NCBI GenBank assembly: GCA_964484395.1
Contig: CAZAFM010000028.1
Location: 1 to 23,861, forward strand
DNA: 23,861 bases
Origin: CAZAFM01 sp964484395
GTDB lineage: Bacteria; Campylobacterota; Campylobacteria; Campylobacterales; CAZAFM01
Direction: 5' to 3'
The position numbers and the translations under genes are program-made. Below, one piece after another: positions 1-8,756 of the stretch. Within the stretch, counting starts at the first letter, position 1, and every line of letters begins with the position of its first letter. The notes under the pieces are model-generated. The model did not search any database, was not told where the DNA came from, and saw only the letters and a list, made by a program, of their open reading frames with translations.

Positions 1-497
1 TTTGCTATGGATTCCATCTGGTCTTTTGTCATAGTTTGAGTAATAGTTCTTTTTACAAACCTAGCACTTCCTTCATAACTGCCATCTTTATAGCTCATCA
101 TATCACTAAGCGTTACATCCTCAGGAGTTCCAGCTATAGCTTCTCCTGGACCGTAGTCATCATCAAGCCCTTGCTCCCCATGACAAGCTGAACACTGCTT
201 ACTATAGAGTGCTGCTGCTGCATTCTTATCATATCCACTACCTCCGCTAGAAGCTACAGGGGCATCAGTAGTTCCTAGAAGACTATCTACAAAACTTTGA
301 GACTTCGTATCTCCTACTCTCTCTTCAGATACAACCTCTATCTCATCCTCACCAAGGTTTTTAGCGTACTTTTTCATAATCTCCATAATCTCTTCACCAA
401 ACTCTCCTTTAAGCTCAAAGCAAACACACTTGTTCGCATATAGTGAGCTGCTTAGTAGTAAAGAGCCTAGTAATAGTGGTGTAAAAATCTTCTTCAT
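1..497 (-). CDS. Secreted c-type cytochrome, 3' end cut by window edge
   Basis: This frame is open from an ATG at 497 to the left edge, giving 165 codons with no stop. It begins with a Sec signal peptide (MKKIFTPLLLGSLLLSSSLYA), so the product should be periplasmic. A CVC pair and a charged helical stretch (FELKGEFGEEIMEIMKK) follow. The only heme site is CSACH, in the class I cytochrome c context YSKQCSACHGEQG. The axial Met and the final helix lie at or beyond the edge. A GGAGG ribosome binding site sits just upstream of the ATG. It is presumably a small electron-transfer protein. Its partner oxidase or reductase cannot be named from this window. The N-terminal 100 residues before the heme site are unfamiliar and longer than in a plain cytochrome c553. 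Confidence 0.85.
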   Translation of the reverse strand, partial: MKKIFTPLLLGSLLLSSSLYANKCVCFELKGEFGEEIMEIMKKYAKNLGEDEIEVVSEERVGDTKSQSFVDSLLGTTDAPVASSGGSGYDKNAAAALYSKQCSACHGEQGLDDDYGPGEAIAGTPEDVTLSDMMSYKDGSYEGSARFVKRTITQTMTKDQMESIA

Positions 498-535
498 CTA
501 TCCTCCAAGATATCGTTTTTAGAACAACTTGCTCA

Positions 536-544
536 ATGATAGCA
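536..544 (-). promoter_or_regulatory. Candidate extended -10 promoter for the cytochrome gene
   Basis: On the minus strand the sequence TGCTATCAT (TG, one base, TATCAT) lies about 40 bases upstream of the cytochrome ATG. It sits inside a short inverted repeat, TTGCT/AGCAA (529-533 and 541-545). No good -35 box is visible. The whole 498-614 gap between htpX and this gene holds nothing else I recognise. Confidence 0.35.
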
Positions 545-614
545 AAAAGCTCTTTAATTATCTTTGGTGCTAGTCATAAGCTGGGTTAATCTAATATCAA
601 AAGCTTTGTTAAAT

Positions 615-1463
615 TCACACTCTTCCTTTTAAAGCCTCAAGTTTAGCTATCCTATCAGCAGTTGCTGGGTGTGTGCTAAAGAGTGATTTGAATGAGGATT
701 TTTTGCCTGCAAATGGGTTTACTATAAACATATGAGCTGTAGCCTCGGTAGCTTCTCTTACTTCTCCTCTTTTAGAGTAGTTTTCTAGCTTTTGCAAAGC
801 ACTTTGTAGCCACTCTGGATGTCCTGTTATCCTAGCAGCTCCCTCATCAGCCATATACTCTCTGCTTCTACTAACTGCCATCTGCACAACCATAGCAGCT
901 ATTGGCATGATAAATGATAGTAAAAGCAAGACAATAGGGTTTGAATTATTATTGTTATTTCCTCCAAACATAGCTCCAAACTGCACTATATTAGCAATTA
1001 TGGCAATAGCCCCTGCAATAGTTGCTGCAACTGTTCCTATGAGGATATCATAGTGTCTTACATGACTTAGCTCATGTGCCATTACTCCTTCTATCTCTTC
1101 TTCACTCAGTATATTTAGCAAGCCCTCAGTTGCAGCTACTGCCGCATTTTGTGGGTTTCTCCCAGTTGCAAAAGCATTTGGCATCTGCTCTGGTATGATG
1201 TAGACCTTTGGCATAGGTATGTTTGCTTTTTGAGCAAGCCTTCTTACTATCGCATAAAACCCAGGGGCTTCTCTCTCAGTCACCTCAACTGCTTTGTAAT
1301 GCTTTAATACTAGCTTATCTGAGTAGAAATATGTAAAAAAGTTCATACCAACAGCTATCACAAAAGCGATAATCATCCCAGTCTGTCCACCAGCTAAATG
1401 CCCGATAAACACAAAAAGAAGTGTCATTCCAATAAGAAGAAAATATGTCTTAAGACTCTCCAT
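615..1463 (-). CDS. htpX: M48 family membrane zinc metalloprotease HtpX
   Basis: HtpX is an inner-membrane protease for quality control of misfolded membrane proteins. The 282-residue length fits the family. Two transmembrane segments lie in the first 45 residues and two more at about 140-162 and 176-198. The zinc site is HELSH (H130, E131, H134), with the third ligand E202 in SREYMADE. The motif NAFATG near residue 96 is also typical. A run of five Asn (169-173) sits in the loop between the later membrane helices. The ATG at 1463 overlaps the end of the upstream gene by 14 bases, so translation is probably coupled. It is the last gene of the minus-strand run. Confidence 0.93.
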   Translation of the reverse strand: MESLKTYFLLIGMTLLFVFIGHLAGGQTGMIIAFVIAVGMNFFTYFYSDKLVLKHYKAVEVTEREAPGFYAIVRRLAQKANIPMPKVYIIPEQMPNAFATGRNPQNAAVAATEGLLNILSEEEIEGVMAHELSHVRHYDILIGTVAATIAGAIAIIANIVQFGAMFGGNNNNNSNPIVLLLLSFIMPIAAMVVQMAVSRSREYMADEGAARITGHPEWLQSALQKLENYSKRGEVREATEATAHMFIVNPFAGKKSSFKSLFSTHPATADRIAKLEALKGRV

Positions 1464-1836
1464 CTATTACTCCTTTATATATCACTCCATCTATAAACTC
1501 ATTTGCAACATCTTCTATCTCATCATCACTCTGTATTAAGCAGAGTATTTTAGAGTCGAACATATACTCATCAGCTAGCTTTTGAAACGACCTTGCACTA
1601 TCTAGCTCAGTTATGATGTATGTTGCATTTAGAGCACTTAGAAGGAGTGCGTCTTTTATATTATCTATTTTACAAGCGTATTTTACACTATTTTCACTAC
1701 AATGTTTAGCAATTTCCAAAAAGTTTTCACCCTCTATCAACACAGTCTTATTAGCACTAATCTCTTTTATATCATCTATAGATCTAGCTTTAGCAAACTT
1801 CTTATATGGAACTGCGTTATGACCTATTATTATCAA
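1450..1836 (-). CDS. Conserved-looking protein of unknown function, 128 aa
   Basis: I do not recognise this family. The protein is soluble-looking, with no signal peptide or membrane segment. It has alternating short strands and helices (MIIIGHNAVPYKKF at the start, LLLSALNATYIITEL in the middle, SKILCLIQSDDEIEDVANEFIDGVIYKG at the end), which suggests an alpha/beta fold. The start codon is TTG at 1834-1836. It overlaps the stop of the upstream PP0621-like gene as TTGA and has AAGGGG just upstream, which argues that this TTG is the real start. The 3' end overlaps htpX by 14 bases. A link to HtpX or to the membrane protein before it is only inferred from this coupling. Confidence 0.7.
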   Translation of the reverse strand: MIIIGHNAVPYKKFAKARSIDDIKEISANKTVLIEGENFLEIAKHCSENSVKYACKIDNIKDALLLSALNATYIITELDSARSFQKLADEYMFDSKILCLIQSDDEIEDVANEFIDGVIYKGVIDGES

Positions 1837-2066
1837 CTATCACCCCTTAAACACTCTTTTGAGCATACATATCCGCTAGTTGTAGCTATAGCTTCATCTC
1901 TATCTACATAAGTTCCACACTTTGAACACTCTATAAAGGTCGATTCTACACTCTTTGGACCCTCCTCTTTAGATAGCTTTCCTCTCTCTATCTTTTTATT
2001 TATGATATCTATTACTTTAAATATTACAAAAATTGCAACTATTAAAGCGATTATTTTCAAAACCAT
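1833..2066 (-). CDS. PP0621-like small membrane protein with four-cysteine motif
   Basis: This 77-residue protein has one N-terminal transmembrane helix (KIIALIVAIFVIFKVIDII), a basic linker and a small C-terminal domain. That domain carries the paired cysteines CSKCGTYV and YVCSKEC, arranged like a zinc ribbon. The layout matches the PP0621 family of short proteobacterial membrane proteins, whose function is not known to me. It is probably anchored with the Cys domain in the cytoplasm, given the Lys-rich segment after the helix. The stop overlaps the next gene by four bases (TTGA), so the two are translationally coupled. Confidence 0.75.
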   Translation of the reverse strand: MVLKIIALIVAIFVIFKVIDIINKKIERGKLSKEEGPKSVESTFIECSKCGTYVDRDEAIATTSGYVCSKECLRGDS

Positions 2067-2078
2067 TTAAATCTCGCC

Positions 2079-3242
2079 TTATTCAAAATTATCTTTATAG
2101 AGCTCTTTTATCTCCAACACATCCTCTAATCTCTCAAAAAAAACATCAACTATTTTAGGTTCAAAATGTTCTCCTCTCTCCTCTTTAAAGAGATTTAGCA
2201 CTCTATCTAACTCCCACGCTTTTTTGTAGCATCTATCACTTGAAAGAGCATCAAAAACATCAGCAAGGGCTGTTATCCTTCCAAAAATATGTATTTCCTC
2301 TCCCTTTATTCCTCTAGGATAACCTCTTCCATTCCACTTTTCATGATGCTCATACGCCACAACTGAAGCAGCTTTTAGTATTTTTCTGCTTGAGTGCTTT
2401 AACATATCATATCCTAGACTTGTATGTCTTTGCATATATGCAAACTCTTCATCAGTTAGCTTTCCAGGTTTTAGCAATATGGCATCAGGAATTGCGACTT
2501 TTCCTATATCATGCATAGGTGAAGCCATCTTTAGTAGTTCTACTTCAGAAGGAGGTAGTCCATAGCCTTTAGCTATCACTCTTGAGTACTCAGCAACTCT
2601 CTTAACATGGTTACCTGTCTCTTTAGAGCGACTCTCCCCTACTTCAGCCATAGTATAAATAATCTCTTTTTGAGTGTTCTCTATCTCTTGATAGAGCATA
2701 GCTGATTCTAGTGAGTTCCCTGCATAAGTGGCTTCTAGATCAAGCCTATTTAAGTCATCTTCACTAAAAATAGCAGCATCAGTCATCTTATTAATTGCTT
2801 GATATGCTCCTATTATCTTTCCTTCTGAGTTTTTAAAAGGTATTGCTATTATGTTATTTGTTTTATATCCTGTTTTTTTATCTACATCTTTGTTGAACCT
2901 ATCATCACTATAAGCATCATTTATGATTAAAGGCTCTTTTGTAGATATAGCACTTCCAACTACTCCTGCACCTATTGGAATCTCTATGGCATCCATACCA
3001 TGCGCTACTTTTGTCCAGAGCTTGTTTGAACTCTCATCTATAAGCCACACTGTGCATCTATCAGCTACGATTAGCTCCCGCCCAAGGTCTGCCATGAGGA
3101 TGAGGATGGAGTCTAGCTTTTTCTCTTTAGATATAAGTGCGACATACTTGAAAATAAGCTCAAGCGTCTCTTCAGAACTTAGCTCTTTTTTGGCTTTTGG
3201 TACTTCAAAAGCTTCTCTTTCATAATCTTTATGATCAATCAT
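2079..3242 (-). CDS. GAF domain + HD-GYP phosphodiesterase
   Basis: A GAF sensor domain (about residues 27-185) is followed by an HD-GYP domain (about 195-385). The metal and active-site residues are all present: HDIGK (H244, D245, K248), H273 in RHTSLG, H299/H300 in the EHHE motif, the GYP motif at 307-309, and D328 in LADVFDA. HD-GYP proteins generally hydrolyse cyclic di-GMP, or sometimes other cyclic dinucleotides, to linear products or GMP. The GAF domain should make activity ligand-dependent, with an unknown ligand. It has no REC domain and no membrane segment, so it should be cytoplasmic. AAGGGGA precedes the ATG. Its place next to another phosphodiesterase-like gene and a flagellar gene run suggests a role in motility signalling. 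Confidence 0.9.
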   Translation of the reverse strand: MIDHKDYEREAFEVPKAKKELSSEETLELIFKYVALISKEKKLDSILILMADLGRELIVADRCTVWLIDESSNKLWTKVAHGMDAIEIPIGAGVVGSAISTKEPLIINDAYSDDRFNKDVDKKTGYKTNNIIAIPFKNSEGKIIGAYQAINKMTDAAIFSEDDLNRLDLEATYAGNSLESAMLYQEIENTQKEIIYTMAEVGESRSKETGNHVKRVAEYSRVIAKGYGLPPSEVELLKMASPMHDIGKVAIPDAILLKPGKLTDEEFAYMQRHTSLGYDMLKHSSRKILKAASVVAYEHHEKWNGRGYPRGIKGEEIHIFGRITALADVFDALSSDRCYKKAWELDRVLNLFKEERGEHFEPKIVDVFFERLEDVLEIKELYKDNFE

Positions 3243-3251
3243 TTTTTCCCC

Positions 3252-4094
3252 TTATATCGAGTCAAGATGGTAGCCATCTTCTAGAACCTTATAACCTAGT
3301 GGTAACTCTATAGTTTTTAACTCTTCAACTACCTCTTCAAAAAAAGATGGCTTTAGATGATATATATATAGATCTATCTCTCTTTTTAGCTTTCCTAGTT
3401 CACTCTTTAGTACTTTTGGAGTCATATGTTTTGAGTCATGGGCTAGTTTATCTAGTCGTGAAGGGAAGGATACATCTGTGATTAGTTTTTTTATCGTCTC
3501 ATCATTGTTTATTGTATCCCATATCTTATCACTTGAGTAAGTATCAGAGGTGAAGTAAAAAGCTCTATCATCTTTTTTGACCACATAACCAAAGCACTCT
3601 ACAGTATGATTTGAAGCTATAGGCTTTAGGCATACACCATCAACACATATTTCATCACCTTCAGATATCTCTATAAATTCTATTGCGCTCTCTTGTGACT
3701 TTATGAGTTTTATATTATTAAAATCAGGCCAAATATGCCAATTAAAAATATACTGCTTTATAGAATCAAGGGTATCTCTTCCACCATATACTCTCAAAGG
3801 ATACTCCCGTCTTTCAAAAAAAACATCTATCAAAAAAGGAACATCAAGTATGTGGTCAAAGTGGGAGTGTGTCAGAAAAATATGATCTATCATATAAGCT
3901 CTACCACCCAAGAACCCAAGTATATTACCAGCATCTATAGCTATACTATCACCTACCAAAACAGTAGTAGTAGCCATATCTCTACTTTTACCACCATAAG
4001 CACCTGCAACTACAACATCTTTTTTCACTTCATCTCCGATCATAGTTCTTCCTAAAATATTCTTCTTAACTATACCATATCTGTCTTTATGCAT
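3252..4094 (-). CDS. Metallo-beta-lactamase-fold protein like class II cyclic nucleotide phosphodiesterases
   Basis: The MBL core motif THSHFDH lies at residues 75-81. Further likely metal ligands are in SNHTVE, YFTSDTY, HDSKHM and IYHLKPS. The last two fit the class II cAMP phosphodiesterase (PF02112) pattern better than RNase Z or beta-lactamase. Predicted activity is hydrolysis of a cyclic nucleotide or related phosphodiester, and the substrate is not shown by the sequence. The first ATG (4094) is three bases past the FapA-like stop but has no ribosome binding site. The internal ATG at 4041-4043 (M18) has AGGAAG seven bases upstream and leaves the fold intact, so the real protein may be 263 residues. 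It is followed ten bases later by the HD-GYP gene. Confidence 0.8.
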   Translation of the reverse strand: MHKDRYGIVKKNILGRTMIGDEVKKDVVVAGAYGGKSRDMATTTVLVGDSIAIDAGNILGFLGGRAYMIDHIFLTHSHFDHILDVPFLIDVFFERREYPLRVYGGRDTLDSIKQYIFNWHIWPDFNNIKLIKSQESAIEFIEISEGDEICVDGVCLKPIASNHTVECFGYVVKKDDRAFYFTSDTYSSDKIWDTINNDETIKKLITDVSFPSRLDKLAHDSKHMTPKVLKSELGKLKREIDLYIYHLKPSFFEEVVEELKTIELPLGYKVLEDGYHLDSI

Positions 4095-4097
4095 ACA

Positions 4098-5933
4098 CTA
4101 AAGAGCATCTATCGCATACCCATCCCCCTTCTCTTTTAGTGTAAAAAGGCTTTCATGCTCTTTGGGTACATGGCTTAACTTCTTGTGTTCTTCAAGATTT
4201 ATAATAAAACCAACTGCACAGGCACTTTTGTTCCCACCTAATATCTCTATCTTTGCTCCATACACCTTCTGTGCTATAGTGTCAAACTCTAGCTTTTTAA
4301 TTTTCATATCTTCATTTAGGATATGAATTTTATCATCTAAATCTTTTAATTCTTTAATTACAGCATTGTAATCTTGCAGTCTTTTTATAAGAATTGATGA
4401 GGGTTTTGTATCTCTTTTTCTGGCCTCTTTTATAAACTCCTTAACACTCTGCATAGACTCTTTATTCTTTTTTATAAAGTCAAGAAGGTACTTTTTTCTA
4501 TCTTCTAGCTTTTTTTGCTCTAAAGATGAAGTTTTCATCTCTTTTTCTATCTTTTCTTCTTTTTCTCTAAGACCGCCAAAAGCTGCTCCATCTATGATGA
4601 AACTACTTCCTTCACCCTTTAAAAAATCAACCACTATTGATTCTGTTGCATATACCTTTGTATGAGAGGAGCAGTTGTTTATTTTTATATTTGCCCCTCT
4701 TATCTCACCACCTAGAGCATTTATTATGATTACTTCTTCTGCTTCTACATAGCCACTCTCAAGTATATCTATTATGACCTTTTTCCCATAAGCATAGCCT
4801 TTGTGTCTTTTTATGCTTATTTTATCAGCTACTATTTTTGAGTTTTGATGTGTTTGGGAGTTGATGCTTACGACTTGTGCCTCCACATACGCGTTTGAAC
4901 CTACACTTCCCTCAACTATGACCTCTTTACTTCTAACCTCCATATTTGGGGCTATAGAGTCCTCTCCATAGGCTCCACCTAAAACCTCTATTTTGCTTTT
5001 ACTATCTTTTTTTGCCTTGATACTTCCGGTTTGCTTTAGATCTACACTCTCTATTTTTATATCTTCACTTACTCTGTAGGTATCACTATCTTGTTGTAAA
5101 AAACCAGACCTTAGGGCATAAAAAACTATCTCATCAGGATTGGATCTCTCTTGTAGAGTTTCATCTATTTTGAACTCAGGTCTTAGGACATTCTCTATCT
5201 CTTCTACATCTATATATCTACCCCTACAATCTCTCCCGGGCTTACCAAGCTTACCTTTTATGAACTTCAATACAGCCTCACCCTCTTCTATATGGCTAAA
5301 GACTTTTCTATCTCTGTGGTCAATCTTATCATTAGTCTCTTCAGAGCTCTGCTTCTGTTTATACAGTTCTACTACTTGAGGTCTAACAGACTCTTTAGGT
5401 GTAGCACATTCACAAACTACTATCCTCATATCTTGCTTCAAAGAACCAAAGCTCTTTACAGCTACTACAACACTATTAAGCTGAGAGTTTAACCTTTTAT
5501 CACATAGGTTTACAAGTAGCCTTAGTTTTAGTTTTTTTTTGTCTATCTCCTCTTTTAACACCTCTTTTAGCTCTGATACCCTAGGAAGTTTAGAGTCTTT
5601 TTTTATGATGGCTTCTATTTTGGATAGAGATCTATTGGCACTAAGTTGCATATTTATATTGTATGATTTCTTTTTTATGGGCTTTAGGAGGAGTTTATAC
5701 TGTTGTTTGACTTTTAGCTCTGGATTTGTAAGAAACTCTCTATCAAAAAACTTATCAAATTCATAAGGCTCAAGGAGATTAAAATCCTCATTCTCAGATA
5801 GCTGAATATATGTAGAAACATCTATTATGTCAAAATCTATATCATTAGGAGTGATACCATAAGCCTCTGCAGCATTTTTTATCTCTTTTGGTACATCCTC
5901 GCACACGACTTCAAACTTACTAAAATCGCCCAT
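4098..5933 (-). CDS. FapA / DUF342 family protein
   Basis: This 611-residue protein has the FapA (DUF342) architecture. The N-terminal region (1-200) is of mixed character. A segment with FIKGKLGKPGRDCRGRYI near 225-245 leads into a beta-helix-like middle rich in V/I/G repeats (about 300-450). A long coiled coil spans about 458-555, and a short beta tail contains GAKIEILGG. Family members are cytoplasmic and tied to flagellar assembly or polar placement in some species. The molecular function is not settled. Its ATG overlaps the rsfS stop by one base (TAATG). Being in one run with flagellin and pseC supports a motility role, which is inference. Confidence 0.85.
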   Translation of the reverse strand: MGDFSKFEVVCEDVPKEIKNAAEAYGITPNDIDFDIIDVSTYIQLSENEDFNLLEPYEFDKFFDREFLTNPELKVKQQYKLLLKPIKKKSYNINMQLSANRSLSKIEAIIKKDSKLPRVSELKEVLKEEIDKKKLKLRLLVNLCDKRLNSQLNSVVVAVKSFGSLKQDMRIVVCECATPKESVRPQVVELYKQKQSSEETNDKIDHRDRKVFSHIEEGEAVLKFIKGKLGKPGRDCRGRYIDVEEIENVLRPEFKIDETLQERSNPDEIVFYALRSGFLQQDSDTYRVSEDIKIESVDLKQTGSIKAKKDSKSKIEVLGGAYGEDSIAPNMEVRSKEVIVEGSVGSNAYVEAQVVSINSQTHQNSKIVADKISIKRHKGYAYGKKVIIDILESGYVEAEEVIIINALGGEIRGANIKINNCSSHTKVYATESIVVDFLKGEGSSFIIDGAAFGGLREKEEKIEKEMKTSSLEQKKLEDRKKYLLDFIKKNKESMQSVKEFIKEARKRDTKPSSILIKRLQDYNAVIKELKDLDDKIHILNEDMKIKKLEFDTIAQKVYGAKIEILGGNKSACAVGFIINLEEHKKLSHVPKEHESLFTLKEKGDGYAIDAL

Positions 5934-6274
5934 TATTTTTCTATTTTCTCACTTTTTACTCTATCTATACTGTTCAAAAACTCCTCTATCCTAAAATACT
6001 CTCTTTTCTCCTGTGACATAATATGAACCAGTATATCACCTAAATCAGCTACTATCCAATCCTCGCCCTCATCTATATGCAAAAACTCCTCACCATCGCT
6101 TTTTAACCTCTGCTTCAAGTCATCTAGTAGTGAGTGTGTGTGTCTTTTGCCAAGTGAACTAGCTATAATTACATGCTCTACAAAGTAGTCACTTTTCTCT
6201 AAGTCAAATGTAATAATATCTTCTGCTTTTTTGTTACTAAGCAGTGTTATAACTTTTCTAACTCTTCTTCTCAA
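5933..6274 (-). CDS. rsfS: Ribosome silencing factor RsfS (Iojap/YbeB)
   Basis: RsfS binds ribosomal protein L14 and blocks subunit joining under low nutrients. The family core is visible: KKAEDIITFDLEKSDYFVEHVIIASS near the start (residues 15-40), then GKRHTHSLLDDLK, and EDWIVADLGDILVHIM near residue 75. The length of 113 is normal. The start is TTG at 6272-6274, preceded by AAGGAGA. It follows nadD by nine bases, the widespread nadD-rsfS pairing. The stop overlaps the next ATG by one base. Confidence 0.92.
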   Translation of the reverse strand: MRRRVRKVITLLSNKKAEDIITFDLEKSDYFVEHVIIASSLGKRHTHSLLDDLKQRLKSDGEEFLHIDEGEDWIVADLGDILVHIMSQEKREYFRIEEFLNSIDRVKSEKIEK

Positions 6275-6283
6275 ATACTCTCC

Positions 6284-6823
6284 TTATAAATATCTATCTT
6301 TTACCTCTTTTTTAATCTCCAAAGGTACACTGTCTAGATATTCACCATCTCGTATCTTAGTGGATGAGACACTGTTTTGAATATCTAGCACCTTGTATCC
6401 TTTAGGAATATCTACTCTATCTCTTTTAGCCACTACAAACTCAACCTCATCTTTTAGTCTCTCATAGTTTTCCCATTTTTCTATATGAGTAAAGTTATCA
6501 GCACCAACAATAAGATATATTTTTTTTGGACTATACTTTTTTTTTATATACTCCACGCTTAGATGTGTAGGTGTTGGTCTACCTCTATCTATCTCAAAAC
6601 TATCTATATCAACCCTTTTAAATCCAGAAAATATCTTTTTAACCCACCCAAGTCGCTCAAAAGGATGGGCGTTAAAGTTTTTTTTAAAAGGATTCAAAAA
6701 AGATGGAAAAATCACCAAGATATCTATATCAAGGCTATCTAGCGCCTCTTTTACAATCTCAATATGAGCATTATGTGGTGGGTCAAAACTTCCACCAAAA
6801 ATAGCTACTTTCTGAATACTCAA
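6284..6823 (-). CDS. nadD: Nicotinate-nucleotide adenylyltransferase NadD
   Basis: NadD joins ATP and nicotinate mononucleotide to make deamido-NAD in the cytoplasm. The nucleotidyltransferase signature GGSFDPPHNAH is at the N terminus. LIVGADNFTHIEKW lies mid-protein and SVSSTKIRDG holds the second ATP motif (ISSTxIR). I place the start at TTG 6821-6823. It overlaps the pseC stop as TTGA and has AAGG nine bases upstream, and the protein then begins MSIQKVAIFGG, as expected for the family. A longer reading from GTG at 6832 adds three residues but lacks a ribosome binding site. Confidence 0.93.
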   Translation of the reverse strand: MSIQKVAIFGGSFDPPHNAHIEIVKEALDSLDIDILVIFPSFLNPFKKNFNAHPFERLGWVKKIFSGFKRVDIDSFEIDRGRPTPTHLSVEYIKKKYSPKKIYLIVGADNFTHIEKWENYERLKDEVEFVVAKRDRVDIPKGYKVLDIQNSVSSTKIRDGEYLDSVPLEIKKEVKDRYL

Positions 6824-7947
6824 AAAACACACCTTGATGAACTATGCACCTGAATAACCTCTTTTATAGACTCAACTACATACATAATATCATCTTCACT
6901 CATTCCTTGATGCAGAGGAATAGAAAGCTCACTTCTATAAAAATCCTCAGCACCTCTTAAAAAAAGTTCTTTGTTAGGTTTCTTATAGTAGCTAAACTGA
7001 TATAGTGGCTTATAGTGAACCTGCACTCCTAAGCCTTTCTCTTGTAGTGCTTGAAATATCAGCTCTTTTGCACACCATAATGACCTATCTAGCAAAATAG
7101 GAAAAAGATGCCTTGAGCTTAAAACATCAGCAGGCAGGGCAAGTGTAGAAACAAGAGGGATAGTGGCTAGTTCTTGCTCATAGATTTTAGCAAGAGTGTT
7201 TCTTTTTTCTATAAACTTATCTAGCTTTGCTAACTGGCTTAACCCTAGGGCTGCACTCATCTCAGACATTCGAAAGTTAAACCCTATATCTTGGATGTCA
7301 TAACTCCATAAGCTTTTTTTAACAACTCCATGGCTTCTTTGTAGCTTAAGTAATCTATCAATCTCAGCATCATCACACAAAGCCGCACCACCCTCACCTG
7401 TGGTAATAGGCTTTATCGCATGAAAACTAAAAACAGATATATCAGCACTATTGCCACTCTGAACCCCATGAAGTCTACTACCCAAGGCGTGAGAGGAGTC
7501 ACTAATTGTTTTTAAGCCTAGAGCTTTTGCATAGTCATAAAAATCACTCTGCAAAGGTGTTCCTGCATAATCCACACCTACAGCAACTTTTGTTTTTGGT
7601 GATATTGACCTTTCTAAAATCTCCTTAGAGGTGTTTCCTGTATTGTACTCTACATCCAAAAAGCCAACTTCAGCACCAAACTTTGAAGCCATAGCAGCAG
7701 TTGCTACAAATGTTATAGCTGGTATTAGTACCTCATCTTCATGACCTATATCTAAAGCATAATATGAGCAGTATAGAGCTGAAGTAGCAGAGTTAAAAAC
7801 TGTTGCGTATTTTCTGCCACACCTTTTAGCTAGCTCCTCCTCAAATTCCTCTAGTAAAGGACCCTGAGTGAGATAGCTAGACTCTAAGGCTGAGAGAACA
7901 GAATCAATATCATCTCTATCTATAAGCTGTGTAGAGTATGGAAGCAA
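6820..7947 (-). CDS. pseC: PseC-like UDP-4-amino-sugar aminotransferase
   Basis: This is a PLP enzyme of the DegT/DnrJ/EryC1/StrS family. The N terminus LPYSTQLIDRDDI and the segment SSYLTQGPLLEEFE match PseC, which makes UDP-4-amino-4,6-dideoxy-N-acetyl-beta-L-altrosamine on the way to pseudaminic acid. The PLP lysine is in FSFHAIKPITTGEGG. I choose the TTG at 7945-7947: AAGGAG lies ten bases upstream and the protein then starts MLPYS as in the family. An upstream TTG at 7971 would overlap flaC and put the ribosome binding site inside the gene. The gene sits directly behind a flagellin, which fits flagellin glycosylation. No other pse genes are in the window. A related sugar aminotransferase role cannot be excluded. 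Confidence 0.86.
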   Translation of the reverse strand: MLPYSTQLIDRDDIDSVLSALESSYLTQGPLLEEFEEELAKRCGRKYATVFNSATSALYCSYYALDIGHEDEVLIPAITFVATAAMASKFGAEVGFLDVEYNTGNTSKEILERSISPKTKVAVGVDYAGTPLQSDFYDYAKALGLKTISDSSHALGSRLHGVQSGNSADISVFSFHAIKPITTGEGGAALCDDAEIDRLLKLQRSHGVVKKSLWSYDIQDIGFNFRMSEMSAALGLSQLAKLDKFIEKRNTLAKIYEQELATIPLVSTLALPADVLSSRHLFPILLDRSLWCAKELIFQALQEKGLGVQVHYKPLYQFSYYKKPNKELFLRGAEDFYRSELSIPLHQGMSEDDIMYVVESIKEVIQVHSSSRCVF

Positions 7948-7963
7948 GTCCCTATCGCTCCTT

Positions 7964-8722
7964 TTAATCAAGAAGCGTAGAGATTTTTTCTTTTAAGTAG
8001 TCAGTGTTCATTGAGTTTGCAAAGAGCTGGGTATTAAGCTGTAACTTACCCTTTTCAAGCTCATTGTAGTTTTGGGCTACATCATTTTTTTGCAATCCAC
8101 TCTCTGAGGCTTTGAGATTTACTACTGTTGTTGCATTTGCGTTTGAGATAGATACCATCTCATTTACAGCTGAACCTATATCTGACCTCACACTATCTAC
8201 ATTTTTCATAAAATCAAGAATACTCTGCTGATCAGTAATATCAAGCCCTCTTGTACTTGGTGCATTTACAGAGGCTCTTACAGTAGAGTCGCCTGTACTA
8301 AACTCTAAATTACCCCCAAAGACATTCTTGCCATTATAAGTGGCGCTATTGACTGCTTGGTTCATCGATCTTTGAAGTGCGCCTGCTTCGCTCTGAAGCA
8401 TAGCTTTTTGGTCACTGTTTAAAGAGTCATTATTCATTCTTACTGATAGGTCATTAAGTCTGCTAGCATCCTTGTTTAGATTACTTAAGGTACCATCAGC
8501 TATCTGCATCATACCTATGGCTTCATTTGTATTACTAATACCTTGAGATAGAGTCGAAGCCTGCATTCTTAGTGAATCAGCTATCATCATACTAGAACCA
8601 TCAGTTGAGCTCAGAGCCCTTTCTGCCGCTATTCTCTCAAGAGATTTAGAAACTGAATTTTCACTTTTTTCGGCTTGTACTGATATATTTGCCGCATTTA
8701 TACTAAAACTACCTATTGTCAT
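7964..8722 (-). CDS. flaC: Short flagellin-family protein, FlaC-like
   Basis: This 252-residue protein has the N-terminal flagellin D0/D1 helices (IADSLRMQASTLSQGI, EAIGMMQIADGTL, DLSVRMNNDSLN, ATYNGKNVFGG) and a short C-terminal helical part ending LKEKISTLLD. The variable D2/D3 domains are absent. The length and pattern match Campylobacter FlaC, a protein exported through the flagellar apparatus that is not the main filament subunit. It is too short to be a typical major flagellin of this group. A strong ribosome binding site (AAAGGAGG, 8728-8735) and a separate promoter suggest high expression. It heads the long minus-strand run and is followed by pseC. No clear sigma-28 box is visible, so its control may differ from classical late flagellins. 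Confidence 0.85.
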   Translation of the reverse strand: MTIGSFSINAANISVQAEKSENSVSKSLERIAAERALSSTDGSSMMIADSLRMQASTLSQGISNTNEAIGMMQIADGTLSNLNKDASRLNDLSVRMNNDSLNSDQKAMLQSEAGALQRSMNQAVNSATYNGKNVFGGNLEFSTGDSTVRASVNAPSTRGLDITDQQSILDFMKNVDSVRSDIGSAVNEMVSISNANATTVVNLKASESGLQKNDVAQNYNELEKGKLQLNTQLFANSMNTDYLKEKISTLLD

Positions 8723-8756
8723 CTTGGCCTCCTTTCCTTAATCAGCCTTTGATAAA

